Shown here: positions 1 to 12,250 of the stretch, piece by piece
How the letters are laid out: each line of letters opens with the position of its first letter
Numbering within the stretch: position 1 is the first letter of the stretch
Origin: Meandrina meandrites
Taxonomy: Eukaryota; Cnidaria; Anthozoa; Scleractinia; Meandrinidae
Assembly (NCBI GenBank): GCA_963693305.1
Contig: OY855905.1
Location: 35,971,137-36,035,136, forward strand
Direction: 5' to 3'
Length of the DNA: 64,000 nt
The notes under the pieces: generated by a model
Database searches by the model: none
Told to the model about the DNA's origin: nothing
What the model saw: only the letters and a program-made list of their open reading frames with translations
Translations under genes and position numbers: made by a program

Positions 1-29
1 TTTGCGCTGCAATTTGCCAAGTTTAGATG

Positions 30-205
30 AACTGTTTCGGCGACTATTTACGACTATTTGTTACTATTCGCGACTGTTCAACGACTATTCGTCGCTATTC
101 GCAACTACATGTATTTGTCACAATTCGCGACCATATATTCAACGAATGTTTGCGTCTATTCGTCACTATTAGCAACTATTCGCACTACTCGCTATTCGCT
201 ATTCT
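30..205. repeat. Degenerate short tandem repeat (CGACTATTCG-like)
   Basis: Variants of CGACTATTCG / CGCGACTATT recur with a period of about 10-12 bases and many substitutions. The short reading frame over it reflects the repeat and is not a gene. From here to base 328 I see nothing else. Confidence 0.6.
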
Positions 206-528
206 GGTTTTCCACACAATCATGGCTCGGTCCTTAAAATGACTTTTTCACTCAAAGGAGGTTCTCTGAGACTTCCTAGCCTCCAAATTTGTATACTCGG
301 CCACTCTGCCTCTTTCATTATCAGCTTCCCAGAAATAGCCTTCAAAGAATAATAGTGCTTTGTATACCATTCAGACCATATGATGCTACTTTTGAGAACT
401 ATTTCATTTAAATTTATTCACAGTGATTTGAGGTCTTTTTGAGAGCTATTAACTTCCTGTGGAATAATTACTCATTTCAGTCTTGATTATTACTGATACG
501 CTGGAATTTTACGTGGTGCACTTGAATA

Positions 529-3500
529 ATGGAGAAAAGTCGTCATAATGTCGGTAAGTAGCTCGATTGAGCCCGCCCCAATCTTGTGCCTTGCTGGCTT
601 CGTTCCTTACTGCGCAAGCTTGACGAAACTAGCGACCCTCGAAAGTTATGTTGCAGATCGATTTTGATTGGTTTTCAAAAACAAAAGAAATGGCCGGAAG
701 TAAAATACCAGCTTTCAAAACCATGGCTCAACGAACGTAGGCATGCGCAATTCAGCCGGAAGTCCGATATTTTTGGACTTCAAATCCGACCTTTCCAAGG
801 TCGTTCGTTTCCGGGCCGGTGGTCAGGGGGAACGAAGACGCTGGGTACGAGGGTCGCTCGGGACTTTGCATTGGTTAATACGCACTACTGCACATGTGCA
901 GTGGAGTCCCGATTTCTCGAACCTCCATGCGAAACAAGAAATTGGTTTGAGAAATCAGGAGTTCGATAAATTGGGAACCGTGTTCGACTGAGTGAAGCAA
1001 ATCCAAGAAAAACGACTTTTGCCTGGAGTTGTCGGGAGCCTCGATAAATTGGGATTTCACTGTATCGCACTGAAAATACTGAAAATATTTTGTAACCACA
1101 GTAGTTTTAATCAACACAAACACAGCTTCAGGAACGGGTATCTCGTTTATTCATTCAGGATACAGCGAGTGTTGCATCATCATAAACAAAATACAGCCAT
1201 AAGTAAACAAAAAATTAACAAACAAGGTTGACACAGACGCCTTGGATGGCTCTTGTCTAACTTACAAAACCTAATATATAGATTCAGCCAAGCCTAAAAG
1301 CGGAGCCCCACATATACATGTTTTACTGGTTCTTAATAATTTGTAAAATATACTCTAACTGAAGTTATTATGCAACTACTCAAGAAAGATTTCATAGCCG
1401 AAATAAATCGTCAACTCCAATGACAGATACTCCGCTGACAAAATCCTGGTAATACCTGGACAGAAAAAAATATAGGACTTGAGCCCGCAATCCAATGAAA
1501 ACCATTACGTAGTCAGCGTAAAACACGACACCTCGATGAGTCCTACACCTGAGCTCGCAATATGGTCATGTGATACTGGTCAGCGGATACCTTGGTTTGA
1601 CAGCTGTCAATTGGCCATGCCATGGATGTCTAATGTCAAAGATGTAACCAAGGCGGCGTGCCTTGGTCGACGTATTTCTTGACTCTGATGGCCGCCATGT
1701 TGGGCGACGTTGTCGTTCGCACGTACGCACGTACGCACGCGCCAGCGAACCATGCCGCTAGCCACGATGGCCATGAAAAATAGAATGCATGGTCTTCCTA
1801 TTTCTGTACATGCATTATGGTTATGGGGCTCCGCTAAGGAGCTCCGCAAAAAATACCGTACTAGCCTCTGGGGATCATCACACCGAAAGTACAAGCATGA
1901 ATAAAATACGTCTAACACGAAACAGAAAAAATGTACATACCTCGTACTCCTGTGCAATTAGCAAAACGTTACAAAATATATTTTAACACGTACTACCGAA
2001 ACGGTACTTCAACTCTATCATGGCGGAAAGAGAAAGGGCGTAGAACGAACACTCCATGATGTAAAAGACTGGGCACGAGATTTAGGTTTGTCTGGTCTAT
2101 TCCAGACCGCGGACGGTGGAATTTACAGGTTTTGATAAATTAGGAGGAGGAAGCAGTGCGGCCTAGTAGTTTAGGGCGCTGGACGTCTTGTAATCCGGAG
2201 GTCGCGGGTTCAAATCCTCCTTCCCACTAGATGGATTTGTGTTTGGTCGTCCCAAATTCAACTCCTCCACGCTTTGTACATGTAAGTGGCCAATTGGTCA
2301 GCCTCCTGCCAGTTGGGTTTTTAACAAGTTTCTGTTTCATTTGTTTGTTTATTTATTTGCAAGAGATGTTTTTTAATACTTCCTTGGCTACCTCCGTGTT
2401 TTTTTTTCTTTTGCGTTTACATTGTCTATTATTTTCTTTGTTTATAGTCGGAAATGCGATCGACGCGAATACGATCGTGCATGATAGGTGACAAAATTCC
2501 CCCTATAACTGTTTGACCGCGCTCACAACTGGGCATGAATGTCAGTTACGTTCATACTTCCTTTACAACAATTCAATGTATAATAAAACGATCATTGGAT
2601 CTGTTGTTTGTGATATCCAGAATAATCAAGGTCTCAGGGTGATAATACTTACCTCACCCTTGATTATTTTAGATATCACGAAAGCGTCAATCAATAATTG
2701 TTGATTTCTGCAGCTCACAGAGACTTCAATGTATAATGACCTTATAATATGTGCTTTAAAAAACACAAAACGCATTCCCGCAATAACTTAATTTAGCAGG
2801 GGTTGTTTGCTACAGCAGGTTAGATGTTTTTAGTGGGTGTGACCGTTAACGATACGCTAGTATATGCAGTTTACAAGCATGCCACTAGAATATATCAATC
2901 AACGAAATCCATCATTCACATGTATATGCTGATTATTTTAGTTGGTGACATAACAGACTATAAGGAGTGGAGTAAAAACTTCAATGAACGAGTTGAATCC
3001 TTCATGTCGGATAGTAGTCGCTTTGTGAAGTTTGAAGACAGGAAAAATGAAAGCAATCTGACGTTGGAAAACTACAAGGGAATTTCTAAAGGTAAAATGG
3101 GTAACATTTGACTTTGGGCTAGCAAAATCAAGCATTTATGTCAGGTTTTACTAGCAATTATGCTTTTCGTCATAGGTAAATATCTCAATATGTGGCGCGG
3201 TATAGAGCTAGTCAAAGCATCCCAAGACCTGGTGATCTTGCAGCATCTTCTTTGGGACCTTAAACCTGTCACCATATTTGAAATAGGAGCTTATGCTGGA
3301 GGTAGTGCTCTGTGGCTTTCAGATATGATGAAGATGTACGGTTACAAAACCCATATCTATTCTTTGGATATCGACTTGAGCTTAGTGAGAGATCTGGCAA
3401 AGAAAGATGAAAACATATCTTTCATTGAAGGCGATGCAAGTAAGATTGAGCAGGCCTTTCCCGAGCATCTACTGAAGGTAAACAGCCAGTGTCACATTTC

Positions 3501-4880
3501 CACTCAGTGAACTGGTATGTGTTTTGACTGTGTGCTGTTTTGTTTTTCCATATTTTCTTACATAGGTTTTCACTTAGGTTACACTATATAATGGCAAGTT
3601 GGTCCACATCAGAAATTTATTTAAATGTATATTGAGTTGATAAGTCCATAATTTGTCTTGTACAACCAGCTGTACAGCTGTGTACCCAGAGAAATATTTC
3701 AGGCTAATTACATTTTTCCAACTCTTATGTGTAGAAGGAAAGAAGGACAAATTTAATTTCTGAACAAGAGGGTATATAATGACGTTTTAGTTTTCAGTAT
3801 AGTAAGAAGCATGACGGAAATAAACCTCGCTTAAAGGGGCACTGTCACGAGCATACCTTCAAAAATTCAACAACCCAAAAACATGTTTACACCATTGAAA
3901 ACCTATTAACAGTGGTCAAGTTTTCTTAAAATTACTATACCAGTGTACTGAAGCTAAATATAAAGTGATGTGACTGCGACACCATCGGGAGCTTTAGAAC
4001 TCAACTTGAAAAAGTCAGCCTGACTTTTTCAAGTTCTGTCCTTGTGGTGTGGAAAAATTTTTGAAAACTATTTACGGTCACCCTCTTCTTTAAATAATTT
4101 ACTAGATGTACTTCCCTTTATGTTTTAGGGGCGTTTCCTGCATGGTTGAAACTACTTAGTCGTAATTTTGGTGCCGTTTTACTAAAAAAAGTCAAAAATG
4201 TCCGTGACAGTGCCCCTTTAAGTGAGTGCATCGTAATTGTATTTTAAGATTTTTTTCATTTCTGGGCTCAGAGTGGAGCGTTTCATCGTGATCTTTCATT
4301 AAATCTTCTAGTTTTTTTAACAGAGATTTAAGGCGTATTGCTGGTTTATTTTTATTTTACAGGCTTGCCCTCATCCTTGGCTTCTTTTAGAAGACGAACA
4401 TTACCACATGAACTTAACCCTTGATTATTTTGACAAATTCTTTATTAGCGGCGACTATATCTGTGTCGAGGACGCAACACCACACTGTGCAACTGATACT
4501 GGGATGGGGTTACTTGAAGACATGGGATATGACACTTGGGGAGACGTGAAACTCGTTGCTATGAAAGAGTTCATTTCTAGGCACCCTAATCGATACATGG
4601 TGGATACCTACTACAATGACTTCTTTGGGTAAGTTTTCTCCTAGCTCTACGTTGTACTTTTTAATTTCTTGATCACTTTTTCTTCTTCATTTTCTTATTC
4701 TCGTAAGCTTCCGTTTTGCTTCTATGAAATGCTCTGTTTATAGCAAAATTATCATCAAAGAAAGTTATTCTTGGTTCTGAAAATAGGTTTACAAATAAAC
4801 GTATTTAACAGCAAATTGTCTCTTTCCTTTCCAGATACAATGCATCGTGCAACTGGAATGGGTACTGGAAGCGAGTCTAG
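529..4880 (+). CDS. CmcI/cephalosporin-hydroxylase-like SAM-dependent protein, copy A (5 exons, intact)
   Basis: Five exons read from splice sites: 529-553, 2942-3091, 3176-3477, 4363-4628, 4835-4880 (TAG stop). All have GT-AG borders and the phase is kept throughout, giving 262 aa. The tiny first exon (MEKSRHNV) is supported because copy B has the same exon with the same length and phase. Exon 3 carries a Rossmann SAM-binding motif (FEIGAYAGGSALWLSDM) followed by the acidic strand end YSLDID. Exon 4 carries LLLEDEHYH and GDYICVEDAT, which match the Asp and Glu-Asp positions that bind Mg2+ in bacterial CmcI. This family includes O-methyltransferases and the CmcI protein of cephamycin synthesis; the substrate here is unknown. 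I see no signal peptide or membrane segment, so it is probably cytosolic. Intron 1 (554-2941) holds a SINE; intron 3 holds a TTAA-flanked MITE. It could have come from bacteria long ago, but it is now fully intron-bearing. Confidence 0.85.
2145..2362 (+). repeat. tRNA-derived SINE, copy 1
   Basis: A tRNA-like head has an A box (GCGGCCTAGTAGTTTAGGG) and a B box (GGGTTCAAATCC), followed by a body containing CACGCTTTGTACAT and CCTCCTGCCAGTTGGG and a T-rich tail. The same body occurs at 39942-40192 and 59538-60535. It sits in intron 1 of the copy A gene. The head does not fold into a convincing cloverleaf, so I do not call a tRNA gene. Confidence 0.75.
3835..4217. mobile_element. 383-bp MITE flanked by TTAA, with a central palindrome
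   Basis: The ends are AGGGGCACTGTCACG and its inverse CGTGACAGTGCCCCT, each bordered by TTAA (3831-3834 and 4218-4221). A TTAA duplication points to a piggyBac- or Kolobok-type transposase acting in trans. In the middle is a near-perfect palindrome, ACTTGAAAAAGTCAG/CTGACTTTTTCAAGT. There is no coding capacity. It lies in intron 3 of the copy A gene and is absent from the corresponding intron of copy B. Confidence 0.8.
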
Positions 4881-5087
4881 GGTCGCCTTTGAGAGCATTT
4901 TTAAATTCCCGTGTCATTAGCTTTTTTCTACCAATTGTTAGTGTTTTGCCTATAGTAGTTTTAATATTTCTTGATATTTCTTCATTTCACGTTGTTCCGC
5001 AAAGAACGGCTATGAACGGCAATGAAACTGGAACAGTCGAATATTCGGCTGAACTCGCATTTAATTCAAATCTGCCGAATTTAATTG

Positions 5088-5160
5088 TTTTAAACGTCGC
5101 ATTTTACATGCACTTAATTCGGCAATTTGATTCGGCGCATGTAAAATGCGACGTTTAAAC
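5088..5160. repeat. Imperfect palindrome with ~24-bp arms
   Basis: Arms 5088-5111 and 5137-5160 (TTTAAACGTCGCATTTTACA and its inverse) surround a spacer of about 25 bases. A related TTTATACGTCGCAC sequence sits at about 5608, at the edge of the Harbinger remnant, so this may be a fold-back of transposon ends. Confidence 0.6.
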
Positions 5161-5271
5161 CAGGCCTTAGAGATGCTTTTTATTTGTAACTCTGAGAGAG
5201 TTTTTTTTTATTGTTTTTTATACATTTTAGAACTATAACGATGTTTTAAATCCAGGTTTCAAGCTAAAGAT

Positions 5272-5445
5272 TAGATTAGATAAGATCAGATTAGATTAGA
5301 TTAGATTAGATTAGATAAGATTAGATTAGATTAGATTTTTTTTCTTCCCACCACTGATGTAAATTTTTAATGTAATTTTCACTTTTAATACTATTTCATT
5401 GTAAAGCGCCATGAGCCATAGATATGGCGCTATATAAATCTTAAA

Positions 5446-5515
<70 letters not shown>
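5272..5515. repeat. GATTA repeat plus retroelement-like tail ending in (ATT)n
   Basis: GATTAGATTA and its variants run from 5272 to 5335. Then GTAAAGCGCCATGAGCC ... GGCGCTATATAAATC leads directly into about 65 bases of ATT repeats. The GCGCTATATAA motif followed by a trinucleotide tail is typical of animal SINE/LINE 3' ends; that reading is inference. Confidence 0.55.
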
Positions 5516-5654
5516 ATAGGACAGTAAAATGACTTTTTGAGGGAATATTGTTTATTTGCGCCCGCGTAGTGTCATTTGCGGCCCGAGCGCGAAGATAACT
5601 AGGCCCTGTTTATACGTCGCACAATCGTCGAATTTAATTGGGACGAAATTAATT

Positions 5655-6175
5655 CAAGGGCCGTGTCACATTTCCATTCAGTGTCCACCAGGTGAACCGA
5701 AGGCGTGTAAAGAGTATCATAACTTCCAGAACTTTTACTCCATAGCCATGATTGTAGTTGTTGAAGTGTTGGTTTCCCTGGAAATCCGCATGCCGGATTC
5801 TGTTATCTTTCAGTCAACTGAATTGTGTCAAATTGTGGCATGATATTACTGAAAACAATATCATACCATCAATTACCAAAACAATTGGAGGCACCGAGGT
5901 TTATCCAGTGAATTTAGGGGACCTGGCATTCCCATTTAGAATGTGGCTGATATCTTTCACCTAAAGAGGCCTATTTCAACTATCGCCTGAGCTGTGCCAG
6001 GATGGTAGATGAATGAACATTTGGCCAACTGAAGAGCAGGTTTAGAGTGTTGTATCGAAAACTTGAATGTCAACCAGATACAGTAAAACTTGCCGCCCTG
6101 TCGTGTCTGGTCCTACACAACATTTGTATTGATTCAAATGGCAATCTCCCCTCCATAGCTGGATCTGACAATTGA
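5655..6175 (+). pseudogene. Decayed PIF/Harbinger (DDE_Tnp_4) transposase remnant
   Basis: Three conserved blocks of a PIF/Harbinger transposase appear in different frames. CPPGEPKACKEYHNFQNFYS is at about 5680-5745. DSVIFQSTEL is at about 5790-5820 and is expected to carry the second catalytic Asp. GDLAFPFRMWL (about 5920), YFNYRLS (about 5972) and a segment reading FRVLYRKLECQPDTVKLAAL then LVLHNICID (6040-6135) correspond to the C-terminal core. Frameshifts and stops separate them and the expected first-Asp region is degraded, so it cannot make an active enzyme. The companion Myb/SANT-like remnant lies convergently at 7747-8784, the usual two-gene layout of Harbinger elements. Confidence 0.75.
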
Positions 6176-6912
6176 TCCTTTCACACAAGAGAGGAAAAGC
6201 AGGGATGATATCCGACGATTGCTAAACATGCGAAACTGTTCCAAAACAAAAGATTCATCCCGTCTTGCTGGAGCTACAAGGGGCGCTCTAACAAAAATCT
6301 TTTGGCAGGAGAAATGCAAAACAACATTTAACATTACATTGATGTAAAAGTTTTCTGCAGCCACTAGTTTCGAATTCATAAATGCATTTTATTTTCAACC
6401 CAACACTTCTTGTTACTTTCCTATCATTTGAAAGTTTCTGCTGAAAATATCAACAAATGCCCTTAACCCCTTTAGCCCCAATATACACATGCAAATTCTC
6501 CTCACTGCTTTCTTAACATTTCCTTTTATTAATTAGGAGAATTAATTTGTTTTATGACCAAACAAGATTTTCTTTGGTGGTTAGTTTATTGATTCTCATA
6601 ATCCCTTCTTTTTGATTAGGTATTGATATCGTGAGGAGAATTTTAATGTTGATCACTCTGAGACTTTAAGGGCTAAACGTTTGAAGTTGTGAGAGATACA
6701 TGTACTCATCATAAAAACACGAAGCCAAAGATTAAGCAATTGAGCAATTTTCCTCTGATTATTTTTAATTATTATATTTTGGGAAATTGAAACTGAAATA
6801 AAATTTTACACCAGGATAAAGACATAACCATGTACTTCCCTCTTTAATTTTAAGGTTTCTCTCGTATTCAGGATATCCACACAGTCCACTTCTTGTTTTA
6901 AGGATGAGTAGA

Positions 6913-7378
6913 TAAAACATCGTGTTCATGAAAAATAATTAATATACTCAGACACAATAGTACAATTTGAACTTGAGTTTAATGTTTGAGATGCAACAAT
7001 GCAACAATTAGTTAACATGAATCAAAATTTTTACTACAAACCATTGTTGGTTTGTTCTGATTTCAAATTCCTCTCATAGATAACACTGTTCAAGCCATAA
7101 CATCATGTTCATGAAAAATAATTAATCTACTCAAACATAACAGTACAATGTGAACTTGAGTTAAATGTTTGAGACGCAACAATAACACGAATCAAAATTT
7201 TTACTACAAGCCATTGTTGGTTTTTTCTGATTTCAAATTCCTCTCCTAGATCATGTTCATGAAAAATAATTAATATACTCAAACACAACAATACAATGTG
7301 AACTTAGAGTTTAATATTTGAGATGCAACAATGCAACGAATAACATGAATCAAAATTTTTACTACAAGCCATTGATTT
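6913..7378. repeat. Tandem repeat, about 2.8 copies of a 150-180-bp unit
   Basis: The block CATGTTCATGAAAAATAATT ... GAATCAAAATTTTTACTACA starts near 6917, 7105 and 7252. The copies differ by small indels and the last one is cut short. It lies between the transposase and Myb-like remnants and may be part of the transposon's non-coding middle. A poly-G run (7434-7451) follows. Confidence 0.75.
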
Positions 7379-7746
7379 GATATGTTGTTCAAAACATTGA
7401 TGGATTAATTCTCTTGTTTACTTTTTTAAGGGGCGGGGGGGGGGGGGGGGAGGGGGCATTTAGACATTCATTCATACATATATGTTGGTGAAAGCATTGT
7501 TGACTGGACGTGATCAAGAAGAGACTGATCCACACTGCTAGAGGAAGCTGTTGAACCATATGTTGTGCTGCTTGGGGATGGTGTAGGTGGACGGCTGCTT
7601 GCAGAGTAGGGTAGGGACCAAGAGTTTTGCGCCACACCCTGATACTGAGCTTGAGACCCAGAAAGTTGGAACTGGTCCTCCTTAGAGGGGGTGCCATTGT
7701 GAATCAAGGGTTGTAATGTAGGAATATGGTAGTGATTGGGAACACT

Positions 7747-8784
7747 CTAAACTGGAATGTTTGAATTACCGGTGGATGCCATTAAGCCACACATCATCTG
7801 AAAATATCTCATTTCCTGTTCTCTGGAGTGCTTCATATCATCTTTTAAGATTTGTAAAAGTTCCTTGGTAGGGTCATTACCAATAGTAACTTGAAGCAGT
7901 TCAAGAGCTTTTCCCACCTGATCACTTTTATCTATTTTGAAGGTAGGTTTCTTGAGAGGTATAGATTTGCTGACTGGCAGGTCGCCATTGTTATCTGTGA
8001 CATTTGAAGAAGTGCTTGATCTTTCACCCTCTTCATCAATGACATCGCTGCTGCTACCACAACCGTTCCCAGCTACTTTTCTACCACTAGCAGAAGGTCC
8101 ACATGCATTTTTTGGTTTACACGAGTCTCTTGTTTTAGCCAGTGGGTAAAGAAGGTCAAACCATTTTCCATATCCCTTTTCTTCAATGAACCTTGCGATA
8201 CCTGAAGCGGTTTTCATTGTTAGACAAACCTTCTTACATACACTGACGCACCACCTAAATCTATTTCATCATATGTAGCACTGAAAAAGGAAAATCCTTT
8301 CCAGTAGATGCATTGTATTTCTCGTTAAGCTTTGGTAACACCTTTTTATAAACATCAGTGTTTCTTGCTTTCTTGACATTAGTAAATACGAGTTTATTTC
8401 ATAGTTCGTCGTCATCTACTAATAAATCCGTGATTTGATCTTCATTGCAGCTCGCTTTTCGCCCACGCTTTGCCTTTTTTCTTTCCCCTTCGACGCTTAA
8501 CTTTTCATTCTCCTCCGCTGAATCAGACTCACTAGTTGGTTCAAAGTTGTCGGTCAAAGGCGGCTCAAAGTGGTCATCTTTGTAGGATTCGTCCAGAGAA
8601 GTCCCAGGAGCACACTGCAAACAGGATCCAACACTTGTTTGTTTGCCTCCCATCCCACCATTTCTTCGTTTTGTTCAGCAATCGAACATTCCAATCGAAC
8701 ACACACACTTTTCCCACAAGCTGTGCATGAATATTTTGTGGTCCTATTGCAATTTATACAAGCGGACGGCAAATTTTTCTCCAC
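7747..8784 (-). pseudogene. Broken Myb/SANT-like protein with Cys-rich N-terminus (Harbinger partner)
   Basis: Read on the minus strand there are four parts. A Cys-rich start (ACINCNRTTKYSCTACGK) is followed by an acidic and then basic linker (SESDSAEENEK, KKAKRGRK). Next comes part of a Myb/SANT-like or trihelix-like domain (KARNTDVYKKVLPKLNEKY, about 8265-8395), then KTASGIARFIEEKGYGKWF with a Ser-rich tail (8217-7747). Frames change near 8640 and a stop interrupts at about 8265, where the middle of the DNA-binding domain appears to be missing. Harbinger elements encode a Myb-like protein that helps import the transposase and bind DNA; convergence with the transposase remnant supports that role. 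Assignment to the same element is inference. Confidence 0.6.
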
Positions 8785-8903
8785 AGCGACATACGATTAG
8801 AAGACGCCTGTGTGCATGCGTCATGAACGGAACTTTCCACGAATCTACTTCAAAGCTGCTGTGCGCAGGCTGTTCGCACCTGAATGGTTTACCGCGCCAA
8901 TAA

Positions 8904-9416
8904 ACGTAACCTGATTGTTTGATATTGATCGGATGATGAACCGTAAATTAATCAGAAATTACTCGCTACCCATAATACTCGACTGAGTTGAGCCGAGTAG
9001 CACAGTGAGGCAAAGAGAAGACAGGTAAGCTTTTAATTTAACATAGAATTATGACGGTTACAATATTTAGTTCACGTGGAATAGAGTTTTGCAATTTTAA
9101 CACAAATTGACGAGGGCACAGCCCGAGTCAACTATCACGCATAGAAATCGAGAGCGAATAATCTAATTGTTTTAGTATAAATCTTTTCTGGAACAGCCTC
9201 GACCAGTAAACTGTCTAAATCTTCTTCACGGACACTTCGAAAACGTAAAGAAGCGGCCGCCATTTTGTTAGCAAGAGCATACTGCCACGCTACTCAGTAT
9301 CTATCACAGAATAGATAGTGGGTAGCGTAGCCAATCAGAGCGCGGCATTTGTGATAGAACGCTAGTGGATTTATACTAATACCATGTATAATAATATGAC
9401 AAGGTAGGAAACTTAA
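8904..9416. other. Stretch with no gene; repeat-like
   Basis: No reading frame of note. Short inverted stretches (CTACCCATAATACTCG, ATAGATAGTGGGTAGCG) suggest more degraded transposon end sequence, but I could not define borders. Confidence 0.4.
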
Positions 9417-9828
9417 AGTCAAGCGCCTCGAACCGTAGCCACCCGACAAAGTTTTTGACATCTTTTTGACAAGTTTTTGATTAGTTTGATGAGTTTCATG
9501 GCTTCCGGTTGCTTTAAACTACCAATCAGATGCCTTGAAAAATGGAAGGCGGGGTATCAACCGTTGTATGATTCGTCATCAAACGTCAGAGTTTGAAAGG
9601 GTTTATAACAAGGATTTGGTCAAACTTAACTTTTCGTGCAGGAAATACATTTTAAAGATTTTTGTGAGACCAAACTTTCAGTTTCAAGTCTTCTAAGAAT
9701 GGTTGAATCTGAACGTTTCACAGATCGTTTGTATGAACCGTTGTGCAACCGGAAGCCATCAAACTAATCAACTTGTCAAAAAGATGTCAAAAACTTAGTC
9801 GGGTGGCTACGGTTCGAGGCGCTTGACT
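9417..9828. mobile_element. 412-bp MITE with ~85-bp terminal inverted repeats
   Basis: The ends start AGTCAAGCGCCTCGAACCGT and the right end is the inverse. Similarity continues about 85 bases inward, through GCCACCCGAC and GACATCTTTTTGACAAG to GGCTTCCGGTTGC, with small indels. No coding capacity. I could not see a clear target duplication. Confidence 0.8.
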
Positions 9829-10086
9829 GTACGTCGCTTCCAGCGTTTGACACGTGTTGAAATAAGTTCTAATTCACCCACTAAAATAGTTTTGGCTGTC
9901 ATTCGGATCCGCATGTGAATGAAAAAATGACACACAAATGTTTTTCTGAAAACCTCTTGCTCATACCTCGCATATCCCGGCAGCTAGTCGCTTCTGAAAA
10001 TCAAAAATCTGTGTAAAATAGCCGCCATATAGGCCGTGTCGCTCACGACAGTAACAAAATAGCCCGAATGAGACTGGACACTAGTC

Positions 10087-10352
10087 AAATTGAACCCCAG
10101 CGGAGAGGGACACGCTATTTTTGGGTCGCCCACTACCTCTCGGAACGAGTTACTTCATTGGTTCTTAGAACAATAGATAACAGGTCATAACAATGCCCCT
10201 AGCCCTGAATAACAATAGAGGTAGTGTTTACAGCGGGCGAATGAAAATAGAGGTTCCAGAGAAGTAGTGTCTTACCGCTATTTTTGCTCATAGTGGAAAC
10301 AAATTGAAGTGCGAGCAAAAATAGCGTGTACCTCGCCGCTGGGATTTAATTT
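10087..10352. mobile_element. 266-bp MITE with ~40-bp inverted repeats
   Basis: The left end (AAATTGAACCCCAGCGG ... ACACGCTATTTTTG) matches the inverse of the right end (CAAAAATAGCGTGTACC ... CCGCTGGGATTTAATTT) with a few mismatches. Non-coding. Confidence 0.75.
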
Positions 10353-10589
10353 AATATGGTATTTCGGTGACATTCAGAGCAGAAGCCATTTCCTTCCCAC
10401 TACTATAAAAATGTAAACAATAAGCATTTCAGTATTTAACTGTCGTTTTGTTCTCTTCAACAAAATATGTATAACCGAACATTTACATACAGTTTGATAT
10501 TTGGACGTTTTTCTATTTATTCCGTTTAATAAAGGTTGATTATGATTACTCCTGCGTGATTTACTTATCGATTATGATTTATTTATTGC

Positions 10590-10778
10590 TGTGAGTTCGA
10601 TTATCGAACCAATGAAACAAAATCGAATCGGATTGAGTTCGATTTTGTTCGATTGGATCGATAATCGAACTCAAAGCAAATAGATGCACGATTCTGTTTG
10701 ATTACCGAACCCAATCGAACGATTGGTGTTCGATTGGGTTCGATTGAATTTTGGTTCGAGTTTGTTCGATTAGATACG
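10590..10778. repeat. TTCGATT-rich degenerate repeat
   Basis: GTTCGATT and its complement AATCGAAC recur about a dozen times in both orientations, making the region highly self-complementary. No coding potential beyond the repeat itself. Confidence 0.65.
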
Positions 10779-12250
10779 CCGGGTATTAACCATAACAATT
10801 GCCTTAAACGGCTAAAAAGGTAACGCAATCGCCAACAGCATAATGTCACGTCTGGGCCGCCTGTGCCTTCAAATAGCCTTCAAGGAATCATAGTGTTTTG
10901 TAGACGGACCATGTAATGTTATATTTAATTTGCGGTCTCTTGTAGAGATTTAATTACCTGTTTTTAATATTCATTCATTTCAGTCACACTAAAATTTTAC
11001 GCCGTGCCCTGGAATAATGGAGAACAGTGGTCAAAATACCGGTAAGGAGCTCGATTAAACGGGTCTGCGCATGCATTGTCCCGATTTCCTGATTAGATCG
11101 GCGGCCATTTTGAATTCTTTTGTTTCAAATAGCTATTATGGCATGCCTAGGGGGCAAATGCATGCCAATTTGCCCCCTGAGCATTCCAATATTTCTTTTA
11201 AAGCAATACTGAATGAAAACGGTCGCTGTATCGGTAAGGAGTTGGATAAATCTGGGATTGTGTTCAACTGAGTGAAGCAAATTCGAGGAAAACGGCTATT
11301 GGTTCAAGTTATCGGAACGTTCAAGGAATCGAGGGTTCGGGATTTCACTGAATTGTTATAGTTTAATCACTCTAAAACGGTAAAGAAATATTCTGTAACT
11401 ACGGTAGATAAACACAAACACAGCTTCTGGAATGGCCATCTCGTTTATTGATACAGGATACAGCAACTGTTACTACAGTAACCCAAGCTCGATTATCTGT
11501 TGCATGTTATTGCACAACTCTCAAAATATATGGATTTGTATGAGAACGATTGTGGTCTTGTATTAAAAACAAATACTGAAAATATCAACGAGTTTAGAAT
11601 AAAAAGCATCTTAACCCGCTTCAGTAGTTTGTCTTTATATTTCTTGTGAGGTTTCCGAGTAGATTTATAGCTATTTAGGCGGTTTTAGAGTCGTTTTAGT
11701 TCCTCTGTTTTGTCCTATATGTATCCAAGAGGGCTAAGCCGGCAAAATGGCAGCAAACTGACCCAGAAACCTCATCGGAAACATAACGACAAACGACTGA
11801 AGCAGGGTGAGATTTGTTTATTATATAGACGCGAGTGTTTTACTGGAAAATAGACCACTGATAAAATTCATTAGTGGCGTATTTTCTATATCAGTCCTCA
11901 CAAGTTAGGATATCGATGACGTCATTTCGCGCCATTGCACGGCTGCCAAACGTCAAACGCTAGTCGAATAATGACGAGCGATAGAGAAGTTAGGTTCGCT
12001 GAGGTCGACATAAAATCGCTCACTGAGGACCAGGAAAAAAAACATGAAGAAATAAACTTCACAAGAAATAAATCAATTTAAAGGGAACCTCCACTCTTAC
12101 AACAAGTTGACGCTGAATTGTTTGAAATGATGCCAAAAATCCAAATTTTACAGGTCAAGGGAGAAATAACATTTAATAATAACAATAAATGGAAAAGTTT
12201 ATGGCTTTTAAATTTCCAGCGCGCCGCCATTTTGAATTTTATGACGTGTT

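Noticed and set aside
586..969. 127-codon frame in intron 1 of copy A
   Set aside because: No recognisable domain; overlapped by comparable frames on both strands; lies between well-supported exons.
2145..2230. Possible tRNA gene
   Set aside because: A and B boxes are present, but the acceptor and anticodon arms do not pair well and the same head plus body occurs at two other places; it is a SINE.
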